A DNA stretch of 8,283 nucleotides from NCBI GenBank assembly GCA_014359685.1, contig JACIYY010000132.1:1-8283 (forward strand), in the 5' to 3' direction. Every line of letters begins with the position of its first letter. Within the stretch, counting starts at the first letter, position 1. The translations under genes were made by a program, and so were the position numbers. A model generated the notes under the pieces. It made no database searches. It was not told the DNA's origin and saw nothing but the letters and a program-made list of their open reading frames with translations. This DNA is from Porphyrobacter sp. GTDB lineage: Bacteria; Pseudomonadota; Alphaproteobacteria; Sphingomonadales; Sphingomonadaceae. Below are positions 1 to 6,154 of the stretch, one piece after another.

Positions 1-329
1 GGGGTTCCCAAGCCGGTGAACGCCTGAAACGATCGCGTCATGCCTCAGCACGACGCTGGATGGGACGGGCGGTTGACTTGCGGGGGGATTTTGACAGACC
101 GGCGCTGCGGCGCCTGGCGGAGGCAGCCGGAGCGAAGCGGCAAGGACCGGCGGCGTGACGCTACAGATTGCCCGCGACCGGGTGATCCGGTTCAACGCCG
201 GGGTCCCGCTGGCCTGCTGGACCGCAAGGCTCGCAGGCAGGCCGTCGGCGCTGGCCGGCGCCAATCATCACGACCGAGGAGAAGCTAGACCAGACTAGCG
301 GCCGGTCGCCGGCTCGGTCATCTGGCCCG
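1..329. other. Gene-poor left flank with a transposase scar
   Basis: This stretch holds no intact gene on either strand. Its middle is the decayed IS630-type transposase fragment described separately. Bases 1-59, ahead of the fragment's ATG, show no recognisable coding sequence. Between the fragment and the lipoprotein gene's stop codon are two small perfect inverted repeats: GCTAG/CTAGC arms at 284-288 and 295-299, and GCCGG/CCGGC arms at 301-305 and 309-313. Neither is followed by a T-run on either strand, so a classical intrinsic terminator is not demonstrated, although the stacked pair could help end transcription of the lipoprotein gene. No start of rplO is visible on the minus strand here. 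Confidence 0.6.
60..253 (+). pseudogene. Decayed IS630-family transposase, N-terminal fragment
   Basis: The remnant can be followed only by changing frame. From the ATG at 60, MGRAVDLRGDFDRPALRRLA (frame of base 60, to about 119) matches the usual start of sphingomonad and rhizobial IS630 transposases. The frame of base 95 then gives GGSRSEAARTGGV and VTLQIARDRVIRFNA (about 119-199), the helix-turn-helix part that binds the transposon ends. A third frame gives RGPAGLLDRKA (about 199-231), and the second frame returns with GRPSAL (236-253). About 20 residues normally present between the LRRLA and GGSRS segments are missing, suggesting a deletion near base 119. The catalytic DDE domain is absent, so the product cannot be a working transposase. 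No terminal inverted repeats were identified. The family call comes from remembered conserved motifs and is fairly secure. The exact frameshift points are approximate. Confidence 0.8.
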
Positions 330-1478
330 TCAGCCGCCGAGCCGCGATCCCGGCGCCGGCAGCGAGCGGCACAGCGGAATCGCCGGAGCCAGCGACGCGA
401 GGCGCATCGCCGGCCCGGGCGAGCGCCACGACAGGCGATAGGTCACCAGCAGCCCGTCATGGTCGGCCAAGCGGGCACCGCGCCACGGCGCGTCGAACAT
501 CGCCTCCACCCGCACCGGGCGGACCGTGACCGCCGTGCCGCCGGCGCCCTCGGTGCCATCGGCGAATCCCTGGTGGTCCTGGGTGTCCAGCCACGGCGCG
601 TCATCGTCCCAGCTGATCGCCACCTTGCAACCGGCCGCAGGATCGGTGCAGTGCCGGTGAACCAGCGCATGGGGCACGGTGTCGTCAAAATGGGCGAACC
701 GCTGGTCATTGTGGCGCATGTTGAGGTCGCCGCCATAGATCATCGGCACCCGCTGGTCCCGGCGCGCGGCAATGAACCGCGCCACCTCCTCGACCTGCAA
801 GCGATGCGCCCGCAGCGAGCGGCGGCGGCCGACGCGCGAGGAGCGGCCCGAATTAAGATGGGTGTTGAACAGGTCGACCGCGCCCGGAACGCCGGGAATC
901 GCGATCCGGACGTGCTGCACCCCCTTGTTCGCCATGCAGTCGAAGCCGGCGCATTCGCGTCGGCGGAACGGCTGGCCGGCCGAGGCAATCACCGGATAGT
1001 CGCTGAGGATGTACAGCCCGCTGGACAGCAGGCGACCGAAGCGCTCGCCCTTCAGCAGCTTGCGATTGTCGACCAGCGCCGGATCGGCCGCCTCGCTGGT
1101 ATCCTGTCGCGGCGTGCGTCGGCCCGGGCCGCGCACGCGGGTGGGGTAGCCCGACCGCTCGGCGATGCGCCCCGCCGCACTGGTGAACACCTCCTGCAGC
1201 AGCACCACGTCGGGCGCCTCGCCCCGTTCGCGCATGGCGGCCAGGCGGCGGCCGATCTCGTCGAGCTGGCGCGAGCGGCTGCGCCGCGCCGGCCACGGCA
1301 GGCCCTCGACATTGTAGGTCAGCACGCTCAGCCGGGTGGAGGCCTCGCCGGTGGCGGGATCGTAGTCGATCGGCGGCATCGCCGGCACGCATTCGGCCAC
1401 CCGGTCGGGAGCGAAACTCGCGCATCCGGCCAGAAGCAGCGAGGCCAGCAGCAGCAGGACGAGGCCCACCCTGTTCAT
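330..1478 (-). CDS. Predicted lipoprotein, endonuclease/exonuclease/phosphatase superfamily (neutral sphingomyelinase-like)
   Basis: This 382-residue protein begins with a lipoprotein signal: MNR, a hydrophobic stretch from residue 4 to 17, and the lipobox LAGC with the lipidated Cys at 19. It is thus expected to be anchored to a membrane facing the periplasm or outside. The rest carries the metal-dependent EEP (DNase I-like) signature residues in order: Asn56 in LTYNVEGLP, Glu96 in VVLLQEVF, His207 in NTHLNSG, Asp251 and Asn253 in GGDLNM, and Asp339-His340 in LADHDGLLV. SSGLYILSDYPV (152-163) and the Asn-Lys-Gly segment at 184-186 resemble neutral sphingomyelinases more than nucleases, so a phosphodiesterase acting on a lipid is plausible but inferred. 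A longer reading from 1616 exists, but the signal peptide fixes the start at 1478. The ribosome binding site is weak. The gene lies where rplO would be expected, 156 bases after rpmD and in the same orientation. Residues after about 350 form a Pro/Ala/Ser-rich tail. Confidence 0.85.
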   Translation of the reverse strand: MNRVGLVLLLLASLLLAGCASFAPDRVAECVPAMPPIDYDPATGEASTRLSVLTYNVEGLPWPARRSRSRQLDEIGRRLAAMRERGEAPDVVLLQEVFTSAAGRIAERSGYPTRVRGPGRRTPRQDTSEAADPALVDNRKLLKGERFGRLLSSGLYILSDYPVIASAGQPFRRRECAGFDCMANKGVQHVRIAIPGVPGAVDLFNTHLNSGRSSRVGRRRSLRAHRLQVEEVARFIAARRDQRVPMIYGGDLNMRHNDQRFAHFDDTVPHALVHRHCTDPAAGCKVAISWDDDAPWLDTQDHQGFADGTEGAGGTAVTVRPVRVEAMFDAPWRGARLADHDGLLVTYRLSWRSPGPAMRLASLAPAIPLCRSLPAPGSRLGG

Positions 1479-1518
1479 GGTCTGCCCGTCACCGCCAGCC
1501 GGCCCGGCCGCGTGCGCC

Positions 1519-1553
1519 GCCGTGCCCGCTAGCCGGCGGGCCGACGGCACGGC
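1519..1553 (-). other. Stem-loop upstream of the lipoprotein gene
   Basis: Read on the minus strand, GCCGTG (1553-1548) pairs with CACGGC (1524-1519), and inside it CCCGC (1540-1536) pairs with GCGGG (1529-1525) around a six-base loop. A seven-base bulge (1547-1541) interrupts the 5' arm. The stem is GC-rich and should be stable, but no U-run follows. It starts only two bases after the neighbouring hairpin ends, so the two may act together in transcription attenuation, RNA stability or termination of ribosomal mRNA. Function is inferred from position only. Confidence 0.4.
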
Positions 1554-1582
1554 AAAGCGGGCGGCGCCCTGCGCCACCCGCT
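1553..1582 (-). terminator. Strong stem-loop after rpmD, possible weak terminator
   Basis: On the minus strand AGCGGGUGGCGC (1582-1571) pairs along all 12 positions with GCGCCGCCCGCU (1567-1556), with a single G-U pair and a three-base AGG loop. Only UU follows the closing U, so the tract expected of an intrinsic terminator is short. It sits about 50 bases after the rpmD stop codon, in the correct orientation to end or attenuate the ribosomal transcript before the unrelated lipoprotein gene. A Rho-assisted or RNA-protecting role is equally possible. Confidence 0.45.
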
Positions 1583-1634
1583 CATGCGCCCAAGGACGGC
1601 GGCTGGCGGGAAGCAAGCCGGCCGTCGCTCATCG

Positions 1635-1826
1635 TTACTCCACCACCTCGACCATGTGCGGCAGCTTGGCAATCGCGCCGCGCACTTCGGGGGTGTCCTG
1701 AAGCTCGACGACCCGATGCATCTTGCCGAGGCCGAGGCCGGTCAGGATCTTCTTCTGGTCGCTGGGCCGGCGGATCGGCGAGCCGATCTGCCGGATCTTC
1801 ACCGTCTTGCTCTGCTGGTCTGCCAT
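1635..1826 (-). CDS. rpmD: 50S ribosomal protein L30
   Basis: The 63-residue product has the full short bacterial L30 form: [14 protein letters not shown] near the N-terminus, [21 protein letters not shown] in the middle, and [10 protein letters not shown] at the end. L30 is a small non-essential protein of the large subunit near domain II of 23S rRNA. The start at 1826 is chosen because AAGGA lies seven bases ahead. A GTG at 1847 would add seven residues unlike the family and would overlap the rpsE stop. The gene lies 17 bases after rpsE. In most proteobacteria rplO follows directly. Here it does not, making rpmD the last ribosomal gene of this array. Confidence 0.95.
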   Translation of the reverse strand: MADQQSKTVKIRQIGSPIRRPSDQKKILTGLGLGKMHRVVELQDTPEVRGAIAKLPHMVEVVE

Positions 1827-1843
1827 GTCGTGTCCTTCGCCGC

Positions 1844-2653
1844 TCACTCTGCGACCGCAAGCGCGGCGGCCTCGGCCTCCGCCTCGCCGGCGCCACTGCG
1901 GCCCAGCAGGTCGGCGACCTTCTTGCCGCGCCGCTGCGCCACCGATTTGGGCGAGGTCTGCTCGCCCAGGGCCTCGAAGGTGGCGCGGATCATGTTGTAG
2001 GGGTTGGAGGTGCCGATCGACTTGGTGACCACGTCGGCCACCCCCAGGCTCTCGAACACCGCGCGCATCGGACCGCCGGCGATGATGCCGGTGCCAGCCG
2101 GGGCGGACCGGAGATTGACCTTGCCGGCGCCGAAATGGCCGAGCCCGTCATGATGCAGCGTGCGCCCGTCCTTCAACGGCACCCGGATCATCTTTTTCTT
2201 GGCCGCGGCGGTCGCCTTGGTGATCGCCTCGGGCACCTCGCGCGCCTTGCCGTGGCCGAAGCCGACCCGGCCCTTGCCGTCGCCGACCACGACCAGCGCC
2301 GCGAAGCCGAAGCGCTTGCCGCCCTTCACCGTCTTGGAGACACGGTTGATGTGGACCAGCTTCTCGATCAGCTCCTCGCCGCCATCGTCGTCGCGGCGAT
2401 CGTCGCGCCGGCCACGGCCGCGCCCGTCGCGCCCGCGGTTGCCGTCGCGGTTGCCGCCGCCCGGCCCGCCGCCGTCGCGACCGCGGCCGCCGCGCCCGCC
2501 CCGGCCACCGCGCGGCTGCGACGGATCGCCGCTGGCCGCCGACTGGTTGTCGTAGGCTTCGCTGGGCGCAGTGCTCGGCGTCTGGGTCGAACCGGCATTG
2601 TCCACGACCGGAGTGCTGCCGGTGGTATCGGTGTTGTTGTCGTCAGCCATCAT
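1844..2653 (-). CDS. rpsE: 30S ribosomal protein S5 with long N-terminal extension
   Basis: S5 helps build the decoding side of the small subunit and takes part in mRNA unwinding and translational accuracy. The conserved core begins near residue 92 ([14 protein letters not shown]) and includes [12 protein letters not shown], the loop where spectinomycin-resistance changes are known in E. coli, then [36 protein letters not shown] and [14 protein letters not shown]. At 269 residues it is about 100 longer than E. coli S5. Residues 1-47 are acidic and Asn/Thr/Ser/Pro-rich, 48-90 are almost entirely Gly, Arg and Asp with several RGG units, and the C-terminus ends in a Glu/Ala tail. Similar tails are recalled from other sphingomonads. 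The gene shares one base with the rplR stop (TGATG). A second ATG at 2650 would lose only one residue and has slightly better spacing (eight bases) from GGAG, so either start is possible. Confidence 0.95.
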   Translation of the reverse strand: MMADDNNTDTTGSTPVVDNAGSTQTPSTAPSEAYDNQSAASGDPSQPRGGRGGRGGRGRDGGGPGGGNRDGNRGRDGRGRGRRDDRRDDDGGEELIEKLVHINRVSKTVKGGKRFGFAALVVVGDGKGRVGFGHGKAREVPEAITKATAAAKKKMIRVPLKDGRTLHHDGLGHFGAGKVNLRSAPAGTGIIAGGPMRAVFESLGVADVVTKSIGTSNPYNMIRATFEALGEQTSPKSVAQRRGKKVADLLGRSGAGEAEAEAAALAVAE

Positions 2654-2997
2654 CAGAACTCCAGCCCGCCTTCGCGCGCGGCATCGGCCAGCGCCTTGAC
2701 GCGGCCATGATAGAGGTAGCCGCCGCGGTCGAACACCACGGTGGTCACGCCGGCCTGCTTCGCCGCCTCGGCGATCCGCTTGCCGACCTGGGTCGCGGCA
2801 TCGACATTGGCGCCCGACGTTTCCACCCCCAGCGTCGAGGCCGCCGCCACGGTGCGGCCCTCGGCATCGTCGATGATCTGCGCGTAGATATGCCGGCCGG
2901 TCCGGTGGACCGACAGCCGTGCCCGGCCGCCGGCGCGCTTGCGCAGCGCGGTGCGGACCCGGCGGCGGCGGCGTTCAAAGAGGGAGAGCTTGGCCAT
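2653..2997 (-). CDS. rplR: 50S ribosomal protein L18
   Basis: This 114-residue protein binds 5S rRNA with L5 and helps form the central protuberance. It begins [20 protein letters not shown], an Arg-rich 5S-binding end, followed by [42 protein letters not shown] and the conserved end [26 protein letters not shown] split over residues 88-114. The length is close to the E. coli form. The start lies one base after the rplF stop codon. The purine-rich Lys codons at the rplF end (GAAGAAG) are the only ribosome-binding sequence, so coupling to rplF translation is likely. Confidence 0.96.
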   Translation of the reverse strand: MAKLSLFERRRRRVRTALRKRAGGRARLSVHRTGRHIYAQIIDDAEGRTVAAASTLGVETSGANVDAATQVGKRIAEAAKQAGVTTVVFDRGGYLYHGRVKALADAAREGGLEF

Positions 2998-2998
2998 C

Positions 2999-3532
2999 TT
3001 ACTTCTTCTTTCCTTCCTTGCGGAAGATATACTCGCCGCGATAGCGGATGCCCTTGCCCTTGTACGGCTCGGGCTTGCGCCAGCGGCGGATCTCGGCGGC
3101 GAACTGGCCGACCGCCTGCTTGTCGATCCCGCTGATCTCGATCGTGGTCTGGTCGGGGGTCTTGACCTCCAGCCCGTCCGGCACGGCGAGATCGACATCG
3201 TGGCTGTAGCCCAGCTGCAGCTTCAGCGTCCGGCCCTGCGCCTGCGCGCGGTAGCCGACGCCGGTGATGTCGAGCACGCGCGAGAAGCCCTGCGTCACGC
3301 CTTCGACCAGATTGGCGACCAGCGTGCGCTGCATGCCCCAATGGCTGCGTGCCTGCTGCGATCCATTGGCCGGGATCACCGCGATGGCGCCGTCTTCCAG
3401 CCGATACTCGACCAGCTCCGACAGGCCCATCGCCAGCGCGCCCTTGGGGCCTTTCACGCTGAGCTGCCCGCCGGCAATATTGGCCGTTACCCCGTTGGGG
3501 ATCGCCACCGGCCTTTTTCCGATCCGGCTCAT
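2999..3532 (-). CDS. rplF: 50S ribosomal protein L6
   Basis: The 177-residue product matches full-length bacterial L6, which sits near the factor-binding site and contacts the sarcin-ricin region of 23S rRNA. It opens with [12 protein letters not shown], has the duplicated alpha/beta L6 fold, the middle segment [12 protein letters not shown] (89-100), and the signature [11 protein letters not shown] at 154-164 near the C-terminus, ending in a basic KEGKKK tail. Translation starts on the ATG sharing one base with the rpsH stop (TGATG), with GGAGG seven bases upstream inside rpsH. Confidence 0.97.
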   Translation of the reverse strand: MSRIGKRPVAIPNGVTANIAGGQLSVKGPKGALAMGLSELVEYRLEDGAIAVIPANGSQQARSHWGMQRTLVANLVEGVTQGFSRVLDITGVGYRAQAQGRTLKLQLGYSHDVDLAVPDGLEVKTPDQTTIEISGIDKQAVGQFAAEIRRWRKPEPYKGKGIRYRGEYIFRKEGKKK

Positions 3533-3924
3533 CAGAATACCTCCGCCAGCACTTCGCCGCCGACATTCGCGCTGCGCGCCTCGGCATCCGAGAGCACCCC
3601 GCGCGGGGTCGAGACGATGGTAATGCCAAGGCCGTTGCGGACATGGGGCAGCTCGCGGCTGCCCGCATAGACCCGGCGGCCCGGCCGGGACACCCGCGCG
3701 ACATGCTTGATCGCCGGCTGGCCTTCGAAATATTTGAGCTCGATCCGCAGCGCCGGGTGCTTGCCGGTGGCGTCTTCGGACCAGCCGCGGATATAGCCTT
3801 CGCGCTGCAGCACCTCGAGCACGCTGGCGCGAAGCTTGGAGGCCGGCGAGAGGACCGAATCCTTCTTCGCCTGCTGGCCGTTGCGGATGCGGGTGAGCAT
3901 GTCACCCAGGGGATCGGTCATCAT
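3532..3924 (-). CDS. rpsH: 30S ribosomal protein S8
   Basis: S8 is a primary 16S rRNA binder of the central domain, and in E. coli it also represses the spc operon by binding the mRNA at the start of rplE. The 130-residue product shows the standard N-terminus [14 protein letters not shown], the Lys/Ser-rich [27 protein letters not shown], and the C-terminal RNA-binding signature [18 protein letters not shown] (100-117). Two ATGs in tandem (3924 and 3921) could serve as start. AGGA about nine bases ahead of the first favours that one. The gene begins 12 bases after rpsN. Confidence 0.96.
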   Translation of the reverse strand: MMTDPLGDMLTRIRNGQQAKKDSVLSPASKLRASVLEVLQREGYIRGWSEDATGKHPALRIELKYFEGQPAIKHVARVSRPGRRVYAGSRELPHVRNGLGITIVSTPRGVLSDAEARSANVGGEVLAEVF

Positions 3925-3936
3925 ATCGTCAGATCC

Positions 3937-4242
3937 TCACCAGCTCGACTTCGTCAGGCCGGGAATCAGGCCCTTGTTGCCCAGATTCCGCAGCTCGATG
4001 CGGTTGATGCCGAACTTGCGGTAATAGCCGCGCGGCCGGCCGGTGGTGGCGCAGCGGTTGCGGATGCGGGTCGGGTTCGCGTTGCGCGGGATCTCGGCCA
4101 TCTTCAGGCGCGCCATCAGGCGCTCGCCCTCGTCGAGCGTCTCGTCGTCCGCGATCGCCTTCAGCTTCGCGTAGCGGTTCGCGTACTTCTTCACGAGCTT
4201 CTTGCGCCGCTCGTTCTTGTTGATGGAACTCAGTTTCGCCAT
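3937..4242 (-). CDS. rpsN: 30S ribosomal protein S14, zinc-independent form
   Basis: This 101-residue protein, located in the head of the small subunit, is the long, zinc-free type of S14. It has only one cysteine (Cys64 in [13 protein letters not shown]), whereas the short zinc-binding type carries a four-cysteine cluster. Other landmarks are [16 protein letters not shown] at the start, [12 protein letters not shown] (74-85) and the end [12 protein letters not shown] 42-base gap separates it from rplE, the second-longest gap of the spc block. Its ribosome-binding sequence is weak (AAGAAGAGAG). Confidence 0.96.
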   Translation of the reverse strand: MAKLSSINKNERRKKLVKKYANRYAKLKAIADDETLDEGERLMARLKMAEIPRNANPTRIRNRCATTGRPRGYYRKFGINRIELRNLGNKGLIPGLTKSSW

Positions 4243-4284
4243 GGACTTAAGCTCTCTTCTTCATGTCTCGCTGGGCGGCCGCGC

Positions 4285-4881
4285 TCACGCAGCCTGCTTC
4301 TCTTCGGCCTGGGCCTGGTCGCTCTCGGGCGCCGGGAACGGGAAGCCGAACAGCCGCAGCAGCTCGCGCGCCTCGTCGTCGGTCCTGGCGGTGGTGGTCA
4401 CGATGATGTCCATGCCGCGCACCTTCTCGATCCGGTCGTAGCTGATCTCCGGGAAGATGATCTGCTCCTTCAGGCCCATCGCGTAATTGCCGTGCCCGTC
4501 GAAGCTCTTGGGGTTCAGCCCGCGAAAGTCGCGGATGCGCGGCATGGCGATGGTGATCAGGCGATCGAGGAACTCGTACATCCGGTCGCGGCGCAGCGTC
4601 ACCTTGCAGCCGATCGGCATGCCCTCGCGCAACTTGAACTGCGCGATCGACTTCTTGGCCTTGGTGATGACCGGCTTCTGACCCGCGATCAGTTCCATCT
4701 CCTCGGCGGCGGTCTGGACCTTCTTCTTGTCCTGGCTCGCCTCGCCCACGCCCATATTGATGACGATCTTCGTCAGGCGGGGGATTTCCAGATCGTTGGA
4801 ATAGCCGAACTTCTCCTTCATCGCGGCGGCGATGCGCTCGGCATAGGCCTGCTTGAGGCGCGGCGTGTAGGTGTCAGCCAT
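4285..4881 (-). CDS. rplE: 50S ribosomal protein L5
   Basis: L5 binds 5S rRNA and helps form the bridge between the subunit heads. The 198-residue protein shows [14 protein letters not shown], the [20 protein letters not shown] segment (positions 73-92), [32 protein letters not shown], and the ending [15 protein letters not shown]. After that it carries a 17-residue acidic, Ala/Gln-rich tail that E. coli L5 lacks. The start at 4881 lies inside the end of rplX, an 8-base overlap, with GGGGAG seven bases ahead. In E. coli this start region is the target for S8 repression. I could not confirm an equivalent RNA structure by eye. Confidence 0.96.
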   Translation of the reverse strand: MADTYTPRLKQAYAERIAAAMKEKFGYSNDLEIPRLTKIVINMGVGEASQDKKKVQTAAEEMELIAGQKPVITKAKKSIAQFKLREGMPIGCKVTLRRDRMYEFLDRLITIAMPRIRDFRGLNPKSFDGHGNYAMGLKEQIIFPEISYDRIEKVRGMDIIVTTTARTDDEARELLRLFGFPFPAPESDQAQAEEKQAA

Positions 4882-5194
4882 CGATGGTCTCCCCGGACTT
4901 GACGGCGACGCGCACCTTCTTGCCGTCGCGCTCCTCGAAGCGGACGCGGGTGGGCCGGCCGTCCTTGGGATCGGCGATGGCGACCTTGGCGATCGCCATC
5001 GGGGCGGGCGAGCGGTCGATGCCGCCCTGCGGATTGGCCTGGGTCGGCTTGCGGTGGCGCGCGGCGACGTTGACGCCATCGACCACCACCTTGCCATCCT
5101 TGGGCAGGACCTGCGCGACCGTGCCCGTGCGGCCCTTGTCCTTGCCGGACAGGACCACCACCGTGTCGCCCTTCTTGATCTTCGCAGCGGCCAT
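4874..5194 (-). CDS. rplX: 50S ribosomal protein L24
   Basis: L24 is one of the first proteins to bind 23S rRNA and lies near the exit of the peptide tunnel. The 106-residue product starts [10 protein letters not shown] and carries a KOW motif over residues 6-26 ([19 protein letters not shown]), then the conserved [13 protein letters not shown] and [17 protein letters not shown] segments. The start is the ATG sharing one base with the rplN stop (TGATG), with GGAGG seven bases ahead. A much longer upstream open reading in this frame is only the rplN gene in another frame. Confidence 0.96.
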   Translation of the reverse strand: MAAAKIKKGDTVVVLSGKDKGRTGTVAQVLPKDGKVVVDGVNVAARHRKPTQANPQGGIDRSPAPMAIAKVAIADPKDGRPTRVRFEERDGKKVRVAVKSGETIDG

Positions 5195-5562
5195 CACAGC
5201 ACCTCCGGCGCCAGGCTGATGATCTTCATGAAGCCGCGCGACCGCAGCTCGCGCACCACGGGGCCGAAGATGCGGGTGCCGATCGGCTCCTCGCTCTTGT
5301 TGACCAGCACCGCGGCATTGCTGTCGAAGCGGATCACGCTGCCATCGGGGCGGCGCACGTCCTTGCGGGTGCGCACGATCACCGCGCGGTGAACGTCGCC
5401 CTTCTTGACGCGGGCGCGCGGCTGCGCCTCCTTGACGGAGACGACGATCACGTCGCCCACGCTCGCGGTACGGCGCTTCGATCCGCCCAGCACCTTGATG
5501 CACTGGACTCGCTTCGCGCCGCTATTGTCAGCAACATCGAGCGTTGACTGCATCTGGATCAT
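5194..5562 (-). CDS. rplN: 50S ribosomal protein L14
   Basis: This 122-residue protein is the standard bacterial L14, which forms part of an intersubunit bridge with 16S rRNA. Clear landmarks are [28 protein letters not shown], the central [21 protein letters not shown] stretch, [37 protein letters not shown], and the end [13 protein letters not shown]. Its ribosome binding site AAGGA lies nine bases before the ATG. In E. coli L14 is the first gene of the spc operon. Here also it follows the longest gap of the cluster, which may hold regulatory RNA structure. Confidence 0.97.
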   Translation of the reverse strand: MIQMQSTLDVADNSGAKRVQCIKVLGGSKRRTASVGDVIVVSVKEAQPRARVKKGDVHRAVIVRTRKDVRRPDGSVIRFDSNAAVLVNKSEEPIGTRIFGPVVRELRSRGFMKIISLAPEVL

Positions 5563-5655
5563 CGATCCGGTTCCTTCTCACCTGGCTTGCCGGAACCTGT
5601 CCGGCAGTTCCCAAAAACGTGCGACCTGCAAACCCTGGAGGCGTCGAGCCTTGGC
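5563..5655 (-). promoter_or_regulatory. rpsQ-rplN spacer with stem-loop and competing pairing over the rplN ribosome binding site
   Basis: This 93-base spacer lies at the position of the E. coli S10/spc operon boundary. On the minus strand TGCCGGA (5606-5600) pairs with TCCGGCA (5594-5588) around the loop CAGGT. GGUUCC (5597-5592), made from the end of that loop and the 3' arm, can instead pair with GGAACC (5574-5569), which overlaps the GGA of the rplN AAGGA site. The two pairings exclude each other, as in a simple translational switch. No U-run follows the hairpin, so it is not an intrinsic terminator, and no convincing promoter boxes are visible. Regulation is inferred from pairing only. 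Confidence 0.35.
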
Positions 5656-5931
5656 TCAGCCCTCCAGCTCGGCCTCGTAAGCCTCGCCCTTGCCCGCCAG
5701 CACGCGGTCGATCACCCGCCACGTCTTGGTCTTGGAGATCGGCCGCGTCTCCTCGATCCGCACGCGGTCGCCGGGGCGGAACTCGTTGCCCTCGTCATGC
5801 GCGTGGTACTTCTTGGAGCGCCGGATGATCTTCCCGTACAGGGCGTGCTTCACCTTGCGCTCGACCCGGACGGTCACGGTCTTGTCGGTCTTGTCGGACA
5901 CCACGGTGCCGACCAGGATACGCTTGGGCAT
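5656..5931 (-). CDS. rpsQ: 30S ribosomal protein S17
   Basis: S17 is a primary 16S rRNA-binding protein with an OB fold. The 91-residue product begins [20 protein letters not shown], followed by [22 protein letters not shown] split over residues 21-42, [20 protein letters not shown], and [14 protein letters not shown]. The start at 5931 is supported by a strong GGAGG six bases ahead and by the family N-terminus. The stop of rpmC lies 11 bases upstream. It is the last gene of the S10-type block. Confidence 0.96.
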   Translation of the reverse strand: MPKRILVGTVVSDKTDKTVTVRVERKVKHALYGKIIRRSKKYHAHDEGNEFRPGDRVRIEETRPISKTKTWRVIDRVLAGKGEAYEAELEG

Positions 5932-5942
5932 CGGGTGCCTCC

Positions 5943-6152
5943 TTATGCCTGCGCCGGGGCCGAACGCGCGCGCTCGGTCTGCAGCGTCTTGATCTGCGCG
6001 ATGGCGCGGCGCACCTCGCGGATGCGGGCGGGCCGCTCCAGCTGGTTGGTCGCGGCCTGGAAACGCAGGTTGAACTGCTCGCGCTTGAGCGCCACCAGCT
6101 CGTCCGCCAGCTGGTCGTCGCTCCTGGTGCGCAGGTCTTCGAACTTGGCCAT
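5943..6152 (-). CDS. rpmC: 50S ribosomal protein L29
   Basis: This 69-residue protein is the two-helix L29, located beside the peptide exit tunnel where trigger factor and SRP dock. It shows [19 protein letters not shown], then [18 protein letters not shown] and [18 protein letters not shown], the most conserved parts of the family. A short Arg/Ala-rich tail follows. The start lies two bases after the rplP stop, with GGGAG about seven bases upstream. Confidence 0.96.
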   Translation of the reverse strand: MAKFEDLRTRSDDQLADELVALKREQFNLRFQAATNQLERPARIREVRRAIAQIKTLQTERARSAPAQA

Positions 6153-6154
6153 GC

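Larger units (their letters stand above)
1479..1634 (-). other. Spacer between rpmD and the lipoprotein gene, with a tiny ORF
   Basis: No normal gene fits in this GC-rich gap. On the minus strand an ATG at 1632 lies two bases after the rpmD stop codon, preceded at good distance by GGAG inside the rpmD end. It opens a 16-codon frame, MSDGRLASRQPPSLGA, closing with TGA at 1584-1582. The last base of that stop is the first base of the downstream stem-loop. This could be a leader peptide, a relic of a gene start, or chance. No AT-rich promoter-like elements for the lipoprotein gene are visible. The two stem-loops are listed separately. Confidence 0.35.

Noticed and set aside
186..203. T-arm-like sequence with TTCAACG loop between CCGG arms, suggesting a tRNA
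   Set aside because: No matching acceptor stem, D-arm or anticodon arm exists upstream, and the bases are explained by the transposase remnant.
459..1532. Long plus-strand open frame (357 codons) opposite the lipoprotein gene
   Set aside because: It mirrors the real gene; the product is Arg/Ala/His-rich with no family motif. High GC removes stop codons from antisense frames.
1479..1616. Extended N-terminus of the lipoprotein from a start at 1616
   Set aside because: The extra 46 residues would place the signal peptide and lipobox internally; the start at 1478 fits a standard lipoprotein.
2385..2520. Tandem repeat or CRISPR-like array
   Set aside because: There are no regularly spaced identical repeats with unique spacers; the segment codes for the RGG-rich tail of S5.
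2135..2710. Plus-strand Ala/Val/Pro-rich frame opposite rpsE
   Set aside because: Its apparent hydrophobic repeats are the complement of the Gly/Arg codons of the S5 tail.
3643..4902. 419-codon plus-strand open frame running across rpsH, rpsN and rplE
   Set aside because: It spans three well-supported ribosomal genes in antisense and has no recognisable domain, so it is a GC-driven shadow.
5588..5606. Intrinsic terminator between rpsQ and rplN
   Set aside because: The hairpin is followed by AGCC with no T-run on the minus strand, and a full stop before rplN would be unexpected without a visible promoter.
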